Shown here piece after piece: positions 26,901 through 35,916 of a stretch of DNA of 64,000 nucleotides. The notes under the pieces are model-generated. The model did no database searches. It had not been told where the DNA came from and was given only the letters and a program-made list of their open reading frames with translations. A program made the position numbers and the translations under genes. Position 1 is the stretch's first letter; each line of letters begins with the position of its first letter. Source of the stretch: Serpentinimonas maccroryi (GTDB taxonomy: Bacteria; Pseudomonadota; Gammaproteobacteria; Burkholderiales; Burkholderiaceae_C); NCBI RefSeq assembly GCF_000828915.1, contig NZ_AP014569.1, forward strand, positions 1,674,001 through 1,738,000, in the 5' to 3' direction.

Positions 26901-29271
26901 CTGTTGACGCCGCATCACTGGCTTGAGTCGATCCAAGGCCGAGAGCCTCGCGGATGCGTTCCAACGCGGTTGCGCACTGCTGCAACAAATCGGGGGTAGC
27001 CGGGAGGCGATCGGCCAGCCAGGTGTTGAGCACCTGCTCCACACCCCAGGCCAATTGACCCACCTGCGTCTGGCCCACCATGCGGGCGCTGCCTTTGAGG
27101 GTGTGAAAGGCGCGGCGCGTGGCCAGCAGGTTCGGCGCGCTGTCGGGCTGCAATTGCAACGCCGCCAACGATTGCGTGATTTGCTCCTGCAGGGCCTGCG
27201 CCTCGTCTAAAAACACCTCAAGCAAATCATCGGACTCGGACAACTCCGAAACAGAATCGGCGTCGGCCTTGGTGACACCGGCTGCATCCACCGCCGCATT
27301 GATTTGAGGCGCCGAAGTGGCCGCAGAAGCCACCGGGCGCAACGCCTGCAAGCGTTCGGTTGCAGGGTCAAACGCAAATGCCTCGCTAGCCAGTTCGGTT
27401 TGCTGCAACATGGCTTCCAGCAGCAACTCCAAGGCCGAAAAGTTGTCGGCCAACCATTGGGCCGATTCCAACTCTGCGCGCTGCGATGCGCTGGCTGTCT
27501 CCAGGGCCGCAAACCAACGCCGCATTGCTCCCAAAGTTGAAACCACAGGCTTCAAGTCCAGCCACTCGGCAATTTTGTACAGCGCATCGAAGCGTGGCCA
27601 GATCGCTTCGTCGGGCATGGCTGTCGGGACGCTTTGTTTGGCCTGCAACCAAGTCTCGAGCGCACGCTCGAGCTCGTTCAAATCGCTGCGCATCTGCCCG
27701 TACAGTGCGGCTTGGCTTTGGCGCTCGCTGAAGTTGCGGTAGCGCTCGCTCATCCAACTGGGAGCAGGCGGCAGCGGCAGTCCGTGGGCGCAGGCATGCA
27801 ACCGTTGCAGCAGGTCCTGCTGGCGCTGGTACGCTGCGTTTGCATCAACCCGCTCGGTCGAGCGCGAGTCGGCAGAGTCGATCTGCGGGTGCGCATCGAA
27901 GTCATCGAGCTCGGCACCCAGGCACAACAGCGTGCTGGAGACTTCGAGCGCCAGCCCGGGTGGCCATGCAGCAGGGTCATGACTGAGGCCTTGCACCAGG
28001 TCGGTGCACACGCGGCCCCAGCTGGTTGCTCTGGATGGGTCTGAAGAGGGGGCAACCGCATCAGCCGACGGCTGAAGGGTCGAATCAGGCACCGCAGACT
28101 GGGGCAACCCCTGCCACAAGGCATCTAGGCTGCCACCCAAGCGCTGCATGGCTGCACCAAACTGATCGCCGCCCTCCCCGGCACTCCGGCGCTCCCAGGC
28201 CCGTTGGGCCGCATGCAACGCAGACTGTGCCTGTGCAAGCCGCAACGAATCGTCCTGCCCCAAATTTGACTCTGACTGCCCGAGCAAATCTGGTGGCTGC
28301 CAGCCATAAGTCTGCCGGATGGCCTGGACATGCAAACTGCCAATCCTGATGGCCGCAGCCGGCAAGTGGGCCACCAAGTACAGCAAGTCGTGGGTGTGGC
28401 GTGCCCATGGCTCGAATCGGCCTTGGGCCAGGGCGTTGTATTGCGTCAGCACGCCGGTAACGGCCCGCTTGACGTAGAGCGTGTCGGGCAGACAGCCCTC
28501 GGCCAAGGCCTCAAAGCAGGCCGCAGCAGCCAGCCAATACTGTGCCGCTTCGGGCACTGAGGCCCCGCGTGCCAAACCAGCGGTCAAGGGCACCAACGCC
28601 GCCGCTGCGGCGGCATCGCGGCTCTTGACCACCGCCAGCACATGGCGCTCGAGCCGGGTGCGCAACGCCGGTTCCGGGGTCAAGGCCGGCCCAGCGGGCA
28701 GGGGCACCATGCGCGGCTCGCAGGGCCACAAATCAGCCGGATGAATGCGCGCCGCACCGGCCAGTTGCTGCCATGCCAGATAGGTTGGGTACAGCGCTTG
28801 CGGCGACACCGGGCGCTGGCGCAGTTCGCGCCAGAGAAAGTCCAGCAACACCCGGCAGCCGGCGCTGACGGCGGCGGCTGCCGCCTCGGTGGCCAGGGCA
28901 GGCTTGGCGATCAGCTTGCCCACAGCCGCCTCCAAGGCGCGCAAGGTCTGAGCGGCTGCGGCCAACTCGACCAATTCCAGCGCCCCCACCGCCTGGTGCA
29001 AGCGCTGGCTAAGCAGCCGCAGCTCGCTGGCATCGATCTCGGCCAAGTCGCCGCTGCGAGCCGCCACATTGTCAGAGACAAAGCGCAGCAGCGTGGCATC
29101 GGCCTCTTGCAGACACTGGCGCAGCTCTTCGTAAACCCATCCCAGGGGCCCCATACTCACCGCTTCTGACGCAGCAAAGGGCTGCAATCCGGCTTCAAGC
29201 GCACTGTGCGGGTTGGTTTGCATGGGGGCGCTGGTTGGATCGGCAGGGGAGGCGCTCAAGGCAGCTTTCAT
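23965..29271 (-). CDS. chpA: ChpA/PilL-type hybrid CheA kinase of the pilus chemosensory system
   Basis: A giant 1768-residue hybrid kinase. Two good phosphotransfer sites lie in HTLKGSARMVG (His near residue 723) and HTLKGSARLAG (His near 1056). Further Hpt-like segments have decayed, for example SHALAGGAATVG with the motif altered. Then come a CheA ATPase (LLRNAVVHGLE, DDGAGLD, GRGIGLDAV), a CheW-like domain, and a C-terminal receiver (VVDDSITVRR; phospho-acceptor Asp near 1695 in LCDIEMPRMDG). It integrates PilJ signals and phosphorylates PilG/PilH to control twitching and surface sensing. It is last in the pilGHIJ-chpA run, 14 bases after pilJ. Confidence 0.93.
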   Translation of the reverse strand: MKAALSASPADPTSAPMQTNPHSALEAGLQPFAASEAVSMGPLGWVYEELRQCLQEADATLLRFVSDNVAARSGDLAEIDASELRLLSQRLHQAVGALELVELAAAAQTLRALEAAVGKLIAKPALATEAAAAAVSAGCRVLLDFLWRELRQRPVSPQALYPTYLAWQQLAGAARIHPADLWPCEPRMVPLPAGPALTPEPALRTRLERHVLAVVKSRDAAAAAALVPLTAGLARGASVPEAAQYWLAAAACFEALAEGCLPDTLYVKRAVTGVLTQYNALAQGRFEPWARHTHDLLYLVAHLPAAAIRIGSLHVQAIRQTYGWQPPDLLGQSESNLGQDDSLRLAQAQSALHAAQRAWERRSAGEGGDQFGAAMQRLGGSLDALWQGLPQSAVPDSTLQPSADAVAPSSDPSRATSWGRVCTDLVQGLSHDPAAWPPGLALEVSSTLLCLGAELDDFDAHPQIDSADSRSTERVDANAAYQRQQDLLQRLHACAHGLPLPPAPSWMSERYRNFSERQSQAALYGQMRSDLNELERALETWLQAKQSVPTAMPDEAIWPRFDALYKIAEWLDLKPVVSTLGAMRRWFAALETASASQRAELESAQWLADNFSALELLLEAMLQQTELASEAFAFDPATERLQALRPVASAATSAPQINAAVDAAGVTKADADSVSELSESDDLLEVFLDEAQALQEQITQSLAALQLQPDSAPNLLATRRAFHTLKGSARMVGQTQVGQLAWGVEQVLNTWLADRLPATPDLLQQCATALERIREALGLGSTQASDAASTVEFKRPELPAAPIAEASLPLQSPPDPERVPLLRDALQLPPVLDQPVKEVGPLRIELDLFNVFLAEADDWSRRLLQGLEQPELATVPPLFEWSHALAGGAATVGHEGLSQLARALEQALERLLPVAGGARLQQPVQAVLIEAAQQMRAILHQFAAGVLRNPQPETLAALAGLVPSSETRSESGALRVAGAAPGDRSGEVTSTPQSTVVPEAELAPAFLSDLVLDPAVFAVFDDEAQQLLPQLGAALRQWKARPQHGVARSELLRHLHTLKGSARLAGAMQLGERLHRLESRVLALPDVPESTALHALEPELEQVEADLAQLRRRSAQAKVKAQADVPVAHRPSHAVAEFAPELLQPSPVVSTLRVRADWLDRLVLHAADLSLSRTRIESDLLGVRRSFEDMATNVARLRSQLRELELQTESQRSPAVVQGSSPDPRFDPLELDRYTRSQELTRLMAEAINDVAVVQHQLQRAMQSAEGNLAAQTRQTRDLQRDLLRSRLVAFDSLGERLQRCVRLAAEDCGKTAELRLEHGELELERSVLERLVPVLEHLLRNAVVHGLETDVQRHLLRKPLPGRISIALQSHDKDLSITLSDDGAGLDSERIHQRAIALGLHPKAGQWSLEQAQRLVFAVGLSTADEVTQVAGRGIGLDAVRSEVRALGGRIDCLAPPAGGCAFRLWLPRSSSFSQVQMLRVGDFVFGVPSDLVLQVHQAQAPALTAAYVRGRWSSEAAGPIAFHWAGALLALSAESTDEASQQARQWQVVEFYSAGQRVAWHVDEVLEVQEVVLKPLGPPLVGLPGLAGATALASGAVCLIYNPVALTALCAEAARQWVREHRAGATSKTAATQATPVGPAAAPLVLVVDDSITVRRVTQRLLQREGYRVALASDGVQALQRLAVEQPAVMLCDIEMPRMDGFELLHRMRLDPRWADLPTIMITSRLAEKHRQHARTLGVEHYLGKPYSELELLAWVREACARSAQP

Positions 29272-29285
29272 GGGCGGCCTTGGGC

Positions 29286-30776
29286 TCAGGCAATCTTAAA
29301 GCGAGTCACCGACAGGCGCAACTCTTCGGCCAGTTGCGCCAATTCGCGCAACTGCAGCACCGTAGCGCGCGTGCCCTCGCTGGCTTGCTCGGTCACCAGA
29401 AAGCCGTGTTGGATCTGCTTCGCCACCGCCCCAGCCTGCTGCGCTTCGTGGGTTGCGGTGGTGGCAATTTGGGCAACCAGGTCAGCCACTTGCACCGACA
29501 AGCGATCGATCTCGGCAAGCGCCGCCCCCACGTTGTCGGAGCGCTTCGTGCCTTCAACCACCTCGCGCGTCGAGCCCTCCATGGCCTGCACCGCGTCTTG
29601 GGTATCGACCTGAATGGCGCGCACCCGCGCAGCAATCTGGCTGGTGGCATCGGCGCTGCGCTCTGCCAAACGTTGCACCTCCTCAGCCACCACCGAAAAG
29701 CCGCGTCCAGCTTCGCCCGCCGCCGCGGCTTGGATGGCGGCATTGAGCGCCAGAACTTGTGTCTGCTCGGTGATGTCGTCGATCAGTTCGGTGATCTCGC
29801 CAATCTCTTGTGTAGATTCCCCAAGTCGTTTGATGCGCTTGGAAGTCTCTTGCATCTGCTGGCGGATGCGGTTCATGCCCTCGATCGCCTCGTGCACCGC
29901 ACGCGACCCAGTTTCGGCCGCCTGACGCGATTGCTGCGCCGCAGTTGCCGCACCTTGCGTTTGCTGCGACACGCGTCCAATGCGCACCGCCATATCAAGC
30001 ACCGACTGCGCGGTTTGACGAATTTCGTGCAGCTGCTCAGACGACGCAGAGAGCAACTTATTGGAAGCGCTTTCAACCCGGCCAGAGGTTTCGCCCACCC
30101 GCTCCGTGGTCCGCTGCACTTGGGCCACCAGACTGCGCAGCTCCTCGACCGTGTAGTTGACCGTATCCGCAATGGCCCCGGTCACGTCTTCGCTCACCGT
30201 GGCTTGCTGCGTCAGGTCGCCCTCGGCCACGCGCTGGAGCTCGTTCATCAGGCGCAGGATGGCCGCTTGCGTGGCCTCGTTGATGCGCCGGGTTTCCTGC
30301 TCCTGTTCTCGCGCCAGCGTCTCGGATTTAACCAAGGCCTCTTGTTGCGCCAAGGCCGCCCGCTGCAACTGACCCATCATGGCGAGTGAGGACAACACCG
30401 CCAAAAATCCAAACCCAGCTGCAAACACGCTCCATGCTCCAGGGGGCAAATTGTGCGGCACCGCCCACTGTGGGTTGTACCACCCTTGCAACGCCGACAA
30501 CACCATCAGCATGAGGAACAGCAGAAAAAACACCCACCAGTGGCTCGCACCCCACCACGACAGGTCGGCGGTAGCGATCACATCGATATCGGGGCGATCG
30601 GGGCGATCGGGAGTCGGGGCCACCTCGACATCGGGGCTCTCCAGGCGACCGGGAGTCGGATCGAGAGCGAGCGCCGCACTGTCGTTAGGGTTTAAGTCGC
30701 TCGTGGCTGCAGCGACAGGCTCGGTCGGCGTGCTGCCGGCCTTGGCAGAAAACATACGACGAAACACAGCAAACAT
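29286..30776 (-). CDS. pilJ: PilJ-like methyl-accepting chemotaxis protein, without a periplasmic sensor domain
   Basis: 496 residues. The first 78 are cytoplasmic and Pro/Asp-rich. Two membrane helices follow (about 80-97 and 114-133) with only some 16 residues between them, so the large periplasmic ligand domain of Pseudomonas PilJ is missing. A HAMP-like linker leads into the signalling hairpin, whose tip reads [39 protein letters not shown]. It should pass signals to ChpA through the CheW protein next door. Position in the pilGHIJ order supports the name. What it senses, perhaps from the membrane or cytoplasm, is open. Confidence 0.9.
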   Translation of the reverse strand: MFAVFRRMFSAKAGSTPTEPVAAATSDLNPNDSAALALDPTPGRLESPDVEVAPTPDRPDRPDIDVIATADLSWWGASHWWVFFLLFLMLMVLSALQGWYNPQWAVPHNLPPGAWSVFAAGFGFLAVLSSLAMMGQLQRAALAQQEALVKSETLAREQEQETRRINEATQAAILRLMNELQRVAEGDLTQQATVSEDVTGAIADTVNYTVEELRSLVAQVQRTTERVGETSGRVESASNKLLSASSEQLHEIRQTAQSVLDMAVRIGRVSQQTQGAATAAQQSRQAAETGSRAVHEAIEGMNRIRQQMQETSKRIKRLGESTQEIGEITELIDDITEQTQVLALNAAIQAAAAGEAGRGFSVVAEEVQRLAERSADATSQIAARVRAIQVDTQDAVQAMEGSTREVVEGTKRSDNVGAALAEIDRLSVQVADLVAQIATTATHEAQQAGAVAKQIQHGFLVTEQASEGTRATVLQLRELAQLAEELRLSVTRFKIA

Positions 30777-30788
30777 GGACGACCTTAG

Positions 30789-31370
30789 CTAAGTAGGAGG
30801 CAAGGTGGGCTCGGAGCGAGAAAATCCTGAAAGCAACAAATTCTGAAACGCCGCCCGACTGCAAATTGCAGGCAAGTCGAGCTCCAGCCATTGCTGCCCT
30901 TGTGCATCTCGAGCCAGTCGTTGGACCCCGGAAGGATGGCCTGTGGCCGGAGCAAACTCCAAACTCTGTTCATAGCGCAAACCCAGCAAGCGGTCGGCAC
31001 ACAGCGCGGCACCAATGCCCAAGGCCGGACTCAACGACACCCAGTACTGGCCCGCCGCATCGAGCGCAGTTGGGGTGGCCTGCCCGGGTGCGGCGCAACC
31101 GAGCAACTGAGCCCAATCAAAAACCAACAAAATATTGCCACGCAAACCCGCCACGCCACACACCCAAGGTTGGCTGTGCGGTAAGCGCTGCAAAGGCGTC
31201 GGGGTAAAAATCTCACCCGCTTGGGCCAGCGGCACCAGGGCGAGGGCTCCTTGCCAGCCCAACGCCAACCATCCCGCTTGGGCACTGCGCCGACCCGACT
31301 CGGCCAGCTTGCGCTTCAATTCGGCTTCGTAAGATTTGCGGCTGGGTCGGCTGGAAGTCATCATGGTCAA
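30789..31370 (-). CDS. pilI: CheW-like coupling protein PilI
   Basis: A 193-residue CheW-domain protein linking PilJ to ChpA. The core includes WVCGVAGLRGNILLVFDWAQLLG, the usual G-x-xxxRG turn of CheW, and the second subdomain GAALCADRLLGLRYEQSLEF. The start is one of several nearby ATGs (MTMMTSS). It lies 12 bases before pilJ and 16 bases after pilH on the minus strand. It is somewhat longer than simple CheW because of a basic N-terminal helix (SYEAELKRKLAESGRR). Confidence 0.9.
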   Translation of the reverse strand: MTMMTSSRPSRKSYEAELKRKLAESGRRSAQAGWLALGWQGALALVPLAQAGEIFTPTPLQRLPHSQPWVCGVAGLRGNILLVFDWAQLLGCAAPGQATPTALDAAGQYWVSLSPALGIGAALCADRLLGLRYEQSLEFAPATGHPSGVQRLARDAQGQQWLELDLPAICSRAAFQNLLLSGFSRSEPTLPPT

Positions 31371-31386
31371 GGGCGATGCTGCATTT

Positions 31387-31749
31387 TTAGCTCAGCGCCT
31401 CGATGTGCGCCAAAAGCGACTTGACGTCAATCGGTTTGGTGAAATACTCGCGCGCACCTTGGCGCAAGCCCCAAACCCGGTCCGACTCCAGATTTTTACT
31501 TGAACAAAGAAAAACCGGCACCTGACCGTACTGGGGGTGGCGCACCAATTGGCGTGTAAGGGCATAACCGTTGGTGCCAGGCATCACCACGTCCATCAGG
31601 ATCAGGTCAGGCAACTCAACAGCCAACTCCTCTAGAGCCTGCTCGGCATTTTGGGCGACTCGCACCCGGTAGCCGTTGTTCCCGAGCAGCTTGCACAGGT
31701 GCAGCAATTCGGTACGCGAGTCGTCGATTACTAAGATATTTCGAACCAT
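31387..31749 (-). CDS. pilH: Pilus response regulator PilH
   Basis: A 120-residue single-domain receiver. It has ILVIDDSRTEL, phospho-acceptor Asp in LILMDVVMPGTNGY, the Ser/Thr switch in VFLCSSKN, and the conserved Lys in YFTKPID. It is a CheY-like output of ChpA; PilH promotes pilus retraction or acts as a phosphate sink in Pseudomonas. Order after pilG gives the name. Confidence 0.92.
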   Translation of the reverse strand: MVRNILVIDDSRTELLHLCKLLGNNGYRVRVAQNAEQALEELAVELPDLILMDVVMPGTNGYALTRQLVRHPQYGQVPVFLCSSKNLESDRVWGLRQGAREYFTKPIDVKSLLAHIEALS

Positions 31750-31764
31750 GGCATAAAACGTCTG

Positions 31765-32166
31765 TTAAGGCGCGCAAGGCGATCGCACCGCGTGTTGTTG
31801 CACCGCCTGCAGCAACTGCTCGCGGCCAAAGGGTTTGCCCAAATGGTCTTGGGCGCCCGCCAAACGGCCACGGGCCAAATCAAAAACGCCGTCTTTGGAG
31901 GATAGCATCAGCACCGGCACGTGGGCAAAGCGCGCGTTGCGGCGAATGATGGCGCAAGTTTGGTAGCCATCGAGGCGCGGCATCAGGATGTCGCAAAACA
32001 CCAGATCGGGCATGAAGTCGTGCAGCAGCGCCAGCGCTTGGTAGCCGTCCTCGGCCAAAAGCACCTCGTGCCCCCCTTCACGCAGAAACCGTTGAGCGCT
32101 CATCCGCACGGTCTGGCTGTCATCCACCACCAGCACTTTACAAGGTATTTTGGAGCTTTCCTGCAT
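31765..32166 (-). CDS. pilG: Pilus response regulator PilG
   Basis: A 133-residue single-domain receiver opening VLVVDDSQTVRMSAQRFL, with Asp in LVFCDILMPRLDGYQ, LMLSSKDGVF and Lys in HLGKPFGRE. In Pseudomonas PilG favours pilus extension through PilB, whose gene is elsewhere in this window. First gene of the chp run; promoter not identified in the 68 bases before it. Confidence 0.92.
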   Translation of the reverse strand: MQESSKIPCKVLVVDDSQTVRMSAQRFLREGGHEVLLAEDGYQALALLHDFMPDLVFCDILMPRLDGYQTCAIIRRNARFAHVPVLMLSSKDGVFDLARGRLAGAQDHLGKPFGREQLLQAVQQHAVRSPCAP

Positions 32167-32234
32167 GGCGTGCCTTTGTGACTCGATCGTAATTTAAGCT
32201 TGTACGCCGGGCGCACAAAGCAGCAACATCGCAG

Positions 32235-32408
32235 TCACAAGGCCACCATTTCAAAGTCCTCCTTGCGCCCGCCACATTCTGGGCAGGTCCAATTCATGGG
32301 CACATCCTCCCAGCGCGTGCCGGGGGGCAAGCCGTGCTCCGGCGAACCTGCCGCTTCGTCGTAAACCCAGCCGCAGATCAGGCACATCCAAGTTTTGTGG
32401 GCGCTCAT
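32235..32408 (-). CDS. Rubredoxin
   Basis: A complete 57-residue rubredoxin from ATG 32408. The two iron-binding knuckles are CLICGW (residues 9-14) and CPECGG (42-47), separated by the usual YDEAAGSPEHGLPPGTRWEDVP. It transfers single electrons in the cytoplasm; the partner is unknown. It is divergent from thiD, the arrangement seen in many Burkholderiales ahead of hemL. A longer frame through it is spurious. Confidence 0.95.
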   Translation of the reverse strand: MSAHKTWMCLICGWVYDEAAGSPEHGLPPGTRWEDVPMNWTCPECGGRKEDFEMVAL

Positions 32409-32421
32409 GGTTGAAAAATGC

Positions 32422-32449
32422 TTGACATAGAATGAAGACATTGTATCCA
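32422..32449 (+). promoter_or_regulatory. Sigma-70-type promoter for thiD
   Basis: A perfect TTGACA (32422-32427), a 16-base spacer and TATCCA (32444-32449) lie in the 94-base gap between divergent rubredoxin and thiD, giving a transcript leader of about 45 bases. The -10 match is weak, so this is a prediction only. Confidence 0.45.
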
Positions 32450-32502
32450 GCGCCGCCTGCACCCACAGACCCCTTCTGCCCACCGCGACCCAGCCGCCCT
32501 GC

Positions 32503-33456
32503 ATGAGCCCTGTTTTGCCTCCCCCTGCGCCCGCAACCGCCCCCCCCGAGGCCGCAGCCCATGCCAGCCCGCCCTGCGTGCTCAGCTTCAACGCCAACGA
32601 CCCCAGCGGCGCCGGCGGCTTGTCGGCCGACCTCACCGCCATGAGCAGCGCCTCGTGCCACGTGCTGGCCATCGCCACCGGCTGCTACGTGCGCGACACG
32701 CGCAGCATCCACCACCACATCGCCCTCGACGACGAGCTGATCGACGACCAAGCCCGCTGCGTGCTCGAAGACATCACCCCGCAGGCGATCAAGGTCGGCT
32801 TCGTGGGCAATGCCGACAACCTCGGCACCATCGCCGAACTGCTGAGCGACTATGCCCACATCCCCGTGGTCTGCTACCTGCCCGACCTCACCTGGTGGGA
32901 CGAAGTGGAGCGCGAAAACTACCTCGACGCGCTGGCCGAACGCGTGCTGCCGCAAACCAGCGTGCTGGTGGGCAACCACCACACCCTGAGCCGCTGGCTG
33001 CTGCCCGATTGGGCCCACGACCGCCCCCCTTTGGCGCGCGAAATCGCCGCCGCCGCCGCTGTGCACGGCGTGCCCTACACCCTGGTCACCGGCTTCAACG
33101 CCCCCGACCTCTACCTCGAGAGCCACCTCGCGGCCCCCGAAACGCTGCTCGCCAGCGCCCGCTTCGAGCGCTTCGACGCCACCTTCAGCGGCGCCGGCGA
33201 CACCCTGTCGGCGGTGCTGTGCGCCCTGCTGGCCGGCGAGACCGACTTGCAAACCGCCTGCGCTGAAGCCCTCACCTACCTCGACCAGTGCCTAGTGGCC
33301 GGTTTTCAGCCCGGCATGGGCCACGCCATTCCCAACCGCCTGTTCTGGGCTCTGGATGATGACGAGCCCCCCGAAGGCGCAGCCGACCCCGACGACCCCA
33401 CGGCCGGCCCGGCGCAGCAGCTCGAAGCCTTCCCCACCCCATCCCGCACCCACTGA
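32503..33456 (+). CDS. thiD: ThiD-type hydroxymethylpyrimidine/phosphomethylpyrimidine kinase
   Basis: A 317-residue ribokinase-fold kinase. The N-terminal strand [22 protein letters not shown] is the ThiD hallmark (normally AGxDSxGGAGIQAD), and [12 protein letters not shown] near residue 230 supplies the anion-hole GxGD catalytic Asp. Both ends carry Pro/Ala-rich tails not needed for the fold. It should phosphorylate the pyrimidine precursor of thiamine, though SNANDPSG deviates from classic ThiD, so substrate identity is less certain. hemL follows 19 bases downstream. Confidence 0.85.
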   Translation: MSPVLPPPAPATAPPEAAAHASPPCVLSFNANDPSGAGGLSADLTAMSSASCHVLAIATGCYVRDTRSIHHHIALDDELIDDQARCVLEDITPQAIKVGFVGNADNLGTIAELLSDYAHIPVVCYLPDLTWWDEVERENYLDALAERVLPQTSVLVGNHHTLSRWLLPDWAHDRPPLAREIAAAAAVHGVPYTLVTGFNAPDLYLESHLAAPETLLASARFERFDATFSGAGDTLSAVLCALLAGETDLQTACAEALTYLDQCLVAGFQPGMGHAIPNRLFWALDDDEPPEGAADPDDPTAGPAQQLEAFPTPSRTH

Positions 33457-33475
33457 TTCCTTTTTTATCTCATTT

Positions 33476-34777
33476 ATGCAAGCCACCGACCGCAACCTTG
33501 CCCTGCTGCAGCGCGCGCGCCAGCTCATCCCCGGCGGCGTGAATTCGCCCGTGCGCGCCTTCAAGGCCGTGGGCGGCACGCCGCGCTTCGTGCAGCGCGC
33601 CCAGGGCGCCTACTTCTGGGACGCCAACGGCCAGCGCTACATCGACTACATCGGCTCCTGGGGCCCGATGATCTTGGGCCACGGCCACCCGGCGGTGCTC
33701 GAAGCGGTGCAGCGCGCCGCCCTCGACGGCTTTAGCTTCGGTGCCCCGACCGAGCGCGAAATCGAGCTCGCCGAAGAAATCGTCAAGCTGCTGCCCAGCA
33801 TCGAGATGCTGCGGCTGGTGAGCTCGGGCACCGAAGCCGGCATGAGCACCATCCGGCTCGCGCGCGGCGCCACCGGGCGCAGCAAAATCATCAAGTTTGA
33901 AGGCTGCTACCACGGCCACGCCGACGCGCTGCTGGTCAAGGCCGGATCGGGCCTAGCCACCTTCGGCCACCCCACCAGCGCCGGTGTGCCGCCCGAGGTG
34001 GTGCAGCACACGCTGGTGCTCGAGTACAACAACCTGCCCCAGCTCGAAGCCGCCTTTGCCGAGCACGGCCCCCAAGTGGCCTGCCTGATGATCGAGCCCA
34101 TCGCCGGCAACATGAACTTCGTGCGCGCCAGCGTGCCCTTCATGCGCCGCTGCCGCGAACTGTGCACCCAGCACGGCGCGCTGCTGGCCTTCGACGAGGT
34201 GATGACTGGCTTTAGGGTCGCGCTCGGTGGCGCGCAAAGCCTGTACGCGCAGCACATCCCCGGCTTCGAGCCCGACCTCACGGTGCTGGGCAAGGTGATC
34301 GGCGGTGGCATGCCGCTGGCCGCTTTTGGCGGCAAACGCGCCATCATGGAGCAACTGGCGCCGCTGGGCGCGGTCTATCAGGCCGGCACCCTGAGCGGCA
34401 ACCCCGTGGCCACCGCCTGCGGCCTGGCGACCCTGCGCGAACTGCAACGCCCCGGCTTCTACCAGGCCCTGAGCGCGCGCACGCGCAGCCTGACCGCAGG
34501 CCTAGCCCAAGCCGCCGCCCAAGCCGGCGTGCCCTTTTGCACCGACAGCGAAGGCGGCATGTTCGGCTTCTTCTTGCTCGAGCAACTGCCGCAAAACTAC
34601 GCCGCCGTGCTGCGCACCGACAGCACCCGCTTCAACCACTTCTTCCACGCCATGCTCGAGCGCGGCGTCTATTTCGCCCCCGCCCTCTACGAAGCCGGCT
34701 TTGTGAGCGCCGCGCACTCCGAGGCTGATGTTGAGGCCACGGTGGCGGCGGCGCGGGGGGTGTGGGCGGGGGGGTAG
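33476..34777 (+). CDS. hemL: Glutamate-1-semialdehyde 2,1-aminomutase
   Basis: A 433-residue PLP enzyme of tetrapyrrole synthesis that converts glutamate-1-semialdehyde to 5-aminolevulinate. It opens with [18 protein letters not shown], and has the [16 protein letters not shown] phosphate site, [15 protein letters not shown] and the PLP Lys in [21 protein letters not shown] 33476 gives the canonical N terminus; an upstream in-frame start would overlap thiD. Full length, no defects. It supplies heme, the same cofactor scavenged by the hmu locus. Confidence 0.97.
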   Translation: MQATDRNLALLQRARQLIPGGVNSPVRAFKAVGGTPRFVQRAQGAYFWDANGQRYIDYIGSWGPMILGHGHPAVLEAVQRAALDGFSFGAPTEREIELAEEIVKLLPSIEMLRLVSSGTEAGMSTIRLARGATGRSKIIKFEGCYHGHADALLVKAGSGLATFGHPTSAGVPPEVVQHTLVLEYNNLPQLEAAFAEHGPQVACLMIEPIAGNMNFVRASVPFMRRCRELCTQHGALLAFDEVMTGFRVALGGAQSLYAQHIPGFEPDLTVLGKVIGGGMPLAAFGGKRAIMEQLAPLGAVYQAGTLSGNPVATACGLATLRELQRPGFYQALSARTRSLTAGLAQAAAQAGVPFCTDSEGGMFGFFLLEQLPQNYAAVLRTDSTRFNHFFHAMLERGVYFAPALYEAGFVSAAHSEADVEATVAAARGVWAGG

Positions 34778-34783
34778 GTCCGC

Positions 34784-34957
34784 TTATGCCTCTGACGCCA
34801 TCCGCTTGCTGATGCTGCGCATTGCCGACGAGCGCCGGATGCCCTTCGATACCACCACGGCTGGCAGCACCACGGTGGCCAGCAGCACCAGCTGCAGCGA
34901 CAGGCGCAGGCTGGGGCGCCAGCGCCAGCGTCCGGAGGCAACCGTGCGGTCGTTCAT
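34784..34957 (-). CDS. Small membrane protein or truncated N terminus of a membrane sensor
   Basis: A 57-codon frame from ATG 34957: a basic N terminus (MNDRTVASGRWRWRPSLRL), one strong membrane helix (SLQLVLLATVVLPAVVV) and a basic tail. It starts by ATGA overlap with the end of the preceding remnant and converges on hemL six bases away. It resembles the first membrane segment of a two-component or c-di-GMP sensor that has lost the rest. A genuine small protein cannot be excluded. Confidence 0.4.
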   Translation of the reverse strand: MNDRTVASGRWRWRPSLRLSLQLVLLATVVLPAVVVSKGIRRSSAMRSISKRMASEA

Positions 34958-35068
34958 CGCGGCGCGGCGCCCCCGGGAGGTCGTGTGCCCATGCGGGCCA
35001 GGGCCTGGTCGATGGCCGCCAGCACGCTGTCCGGCACCGAGCGGCTGCAGTAGAGGTGGCGGGTCTGC
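34958..35068 (-). pseudogene. C-terminal remnant resembling a periplasmic solute-binding/sensor domain
   Basis: Directly after the hydrolase stop, the minus strand encodes HLYCSRSVPDSVLAAIDQALARM followed by a short tail and a stop (in frame from about 35068). The pattern Y-C-S-x-x-V-P-D-x-V-L-x-x-I-D-x-A-L is typical of the end of SBP_bac_3-like sensor domains. No start or upstream part exists, so it is a fragment. Identification by eye only. Confidence 0.35.
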
Positions 35069-35914
35069 CTAGAACCGGCTCTCCAGCCAGTGTTCCAGGG
35101 TTTCGAAAACCTCGGCCGGGTCGGATTCGTTGAAGATTTCGTGAAACAGCCCGTCGAAACACCGGCTGCTGACCACCGCGGGCGGCGCCGCGGCGGCAAA
35201 GTCGCGGCTGCCACGGGGGTTCACCAGCGCGTCGGCGTCGGCGTACATCAGCAAGGTGGGCACGGTCCAGCCGGGTGCGGCCGCGCGGGTGACGGCGCCT
35301 TCGGTGTCGATGAAGCGCGCCAGCCGCGCGGAAATGCGGTCGTGCACCAACCGGTCGGTCTGGTAGCGCTGGACCACCTCGGCGTCGTGGGAAATCTTGC
35401 GGGCATCCAGTCCGTTGCCCAGCGCGAGACCGGGTGCCAGCCGGTAGAGCAGCCCGATCAACGCGCGCTGCACCGGGTTCAGCCCGGCATCGAGCGCGGG
35501 CGAAGACAGCAGCAGCGCCTCCACCGGGCGCAAGCGGCCGGCCACGAGGCGGGCCGCCACCAGCCCACCCATGCTGTGCCCCAGCAGCAGCAGCGGGCAG
35601 GCCCAGCGGTTGCACAGCTGCTCGCGGGTGTCGTCCACCACCTCGGCCAGATCGGCCAGCAGGGCGTGATCGGCCGGCAGCACGCCGCGCGCGCCGCCCG
35701 ATTCGCCGTGCCCGCGCTGGTCGTAGGCGCGCACCCAGAAACCCCAGGCATTGAGCCGGCGGGCCACGTGGTCGTAGCGCCAGGCGTGTTCACCCAGGCC
35801 GTGCACGATCAGCACCACACCGCGCGGGCGTACGGTGTCGGGCAGGGGCCAGCCGTAGAGGGCGAGGGTGAGGCCGTCGCGCAGGGTGAAAGGAGCCTGT
35901 GAGGTCGTCGTCAT
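35069..35914 (-). CDS. Alpha/beta hydrolase, monoacylglycerol-lipase/lysophospholipase type
   Basis: A 281-residue serine hydrolase. It has the oxyanion strand VLIVHGLGEHAWRYDHVARRL, AYDQRGHGESGG, nucleophile elbow LLGHSMGGLVAARL (Ser near residue 103), the acid in MYADADALVNPRGS and the catalytic His in CFDGLFHEIFNE. HGLGEH and GHSMGG place it with lysophospholipases/monoglyceride lipases. ATG 35914 is one base pair from the M20 peptidase stop, so the two are likely co-transcribed. Substrate unknown. It sits in the patchy region between hemL and the CRISPR array. Confidence 0.88.
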   Translation of the reverse strand: MTTTSQAPFTLRDGLTLALYGWPLPDTVRPRGVVLIVHGLGEHAWRYDHVARRLNAWGFWVRAYDQRGHGESGGARGVLPADHALLADLAEVVDDTREQLCNRWACPLLLLGHSMGGLVAARLVAGRLRPVEALLLSSPALDAGLNPVQRALIGLLYRLAPGLALGNGLDARKISHDAEVVQRYQTDRLVHDRISARLARFIDTEGAVTRAAAPGWTVPTLLMYADADALVNPRGSRDFAAAAPPAVVSSRCFDGLFHEIFNESDPAEVFETLEHWLESRF

Positions 35915-35916
35915 GT

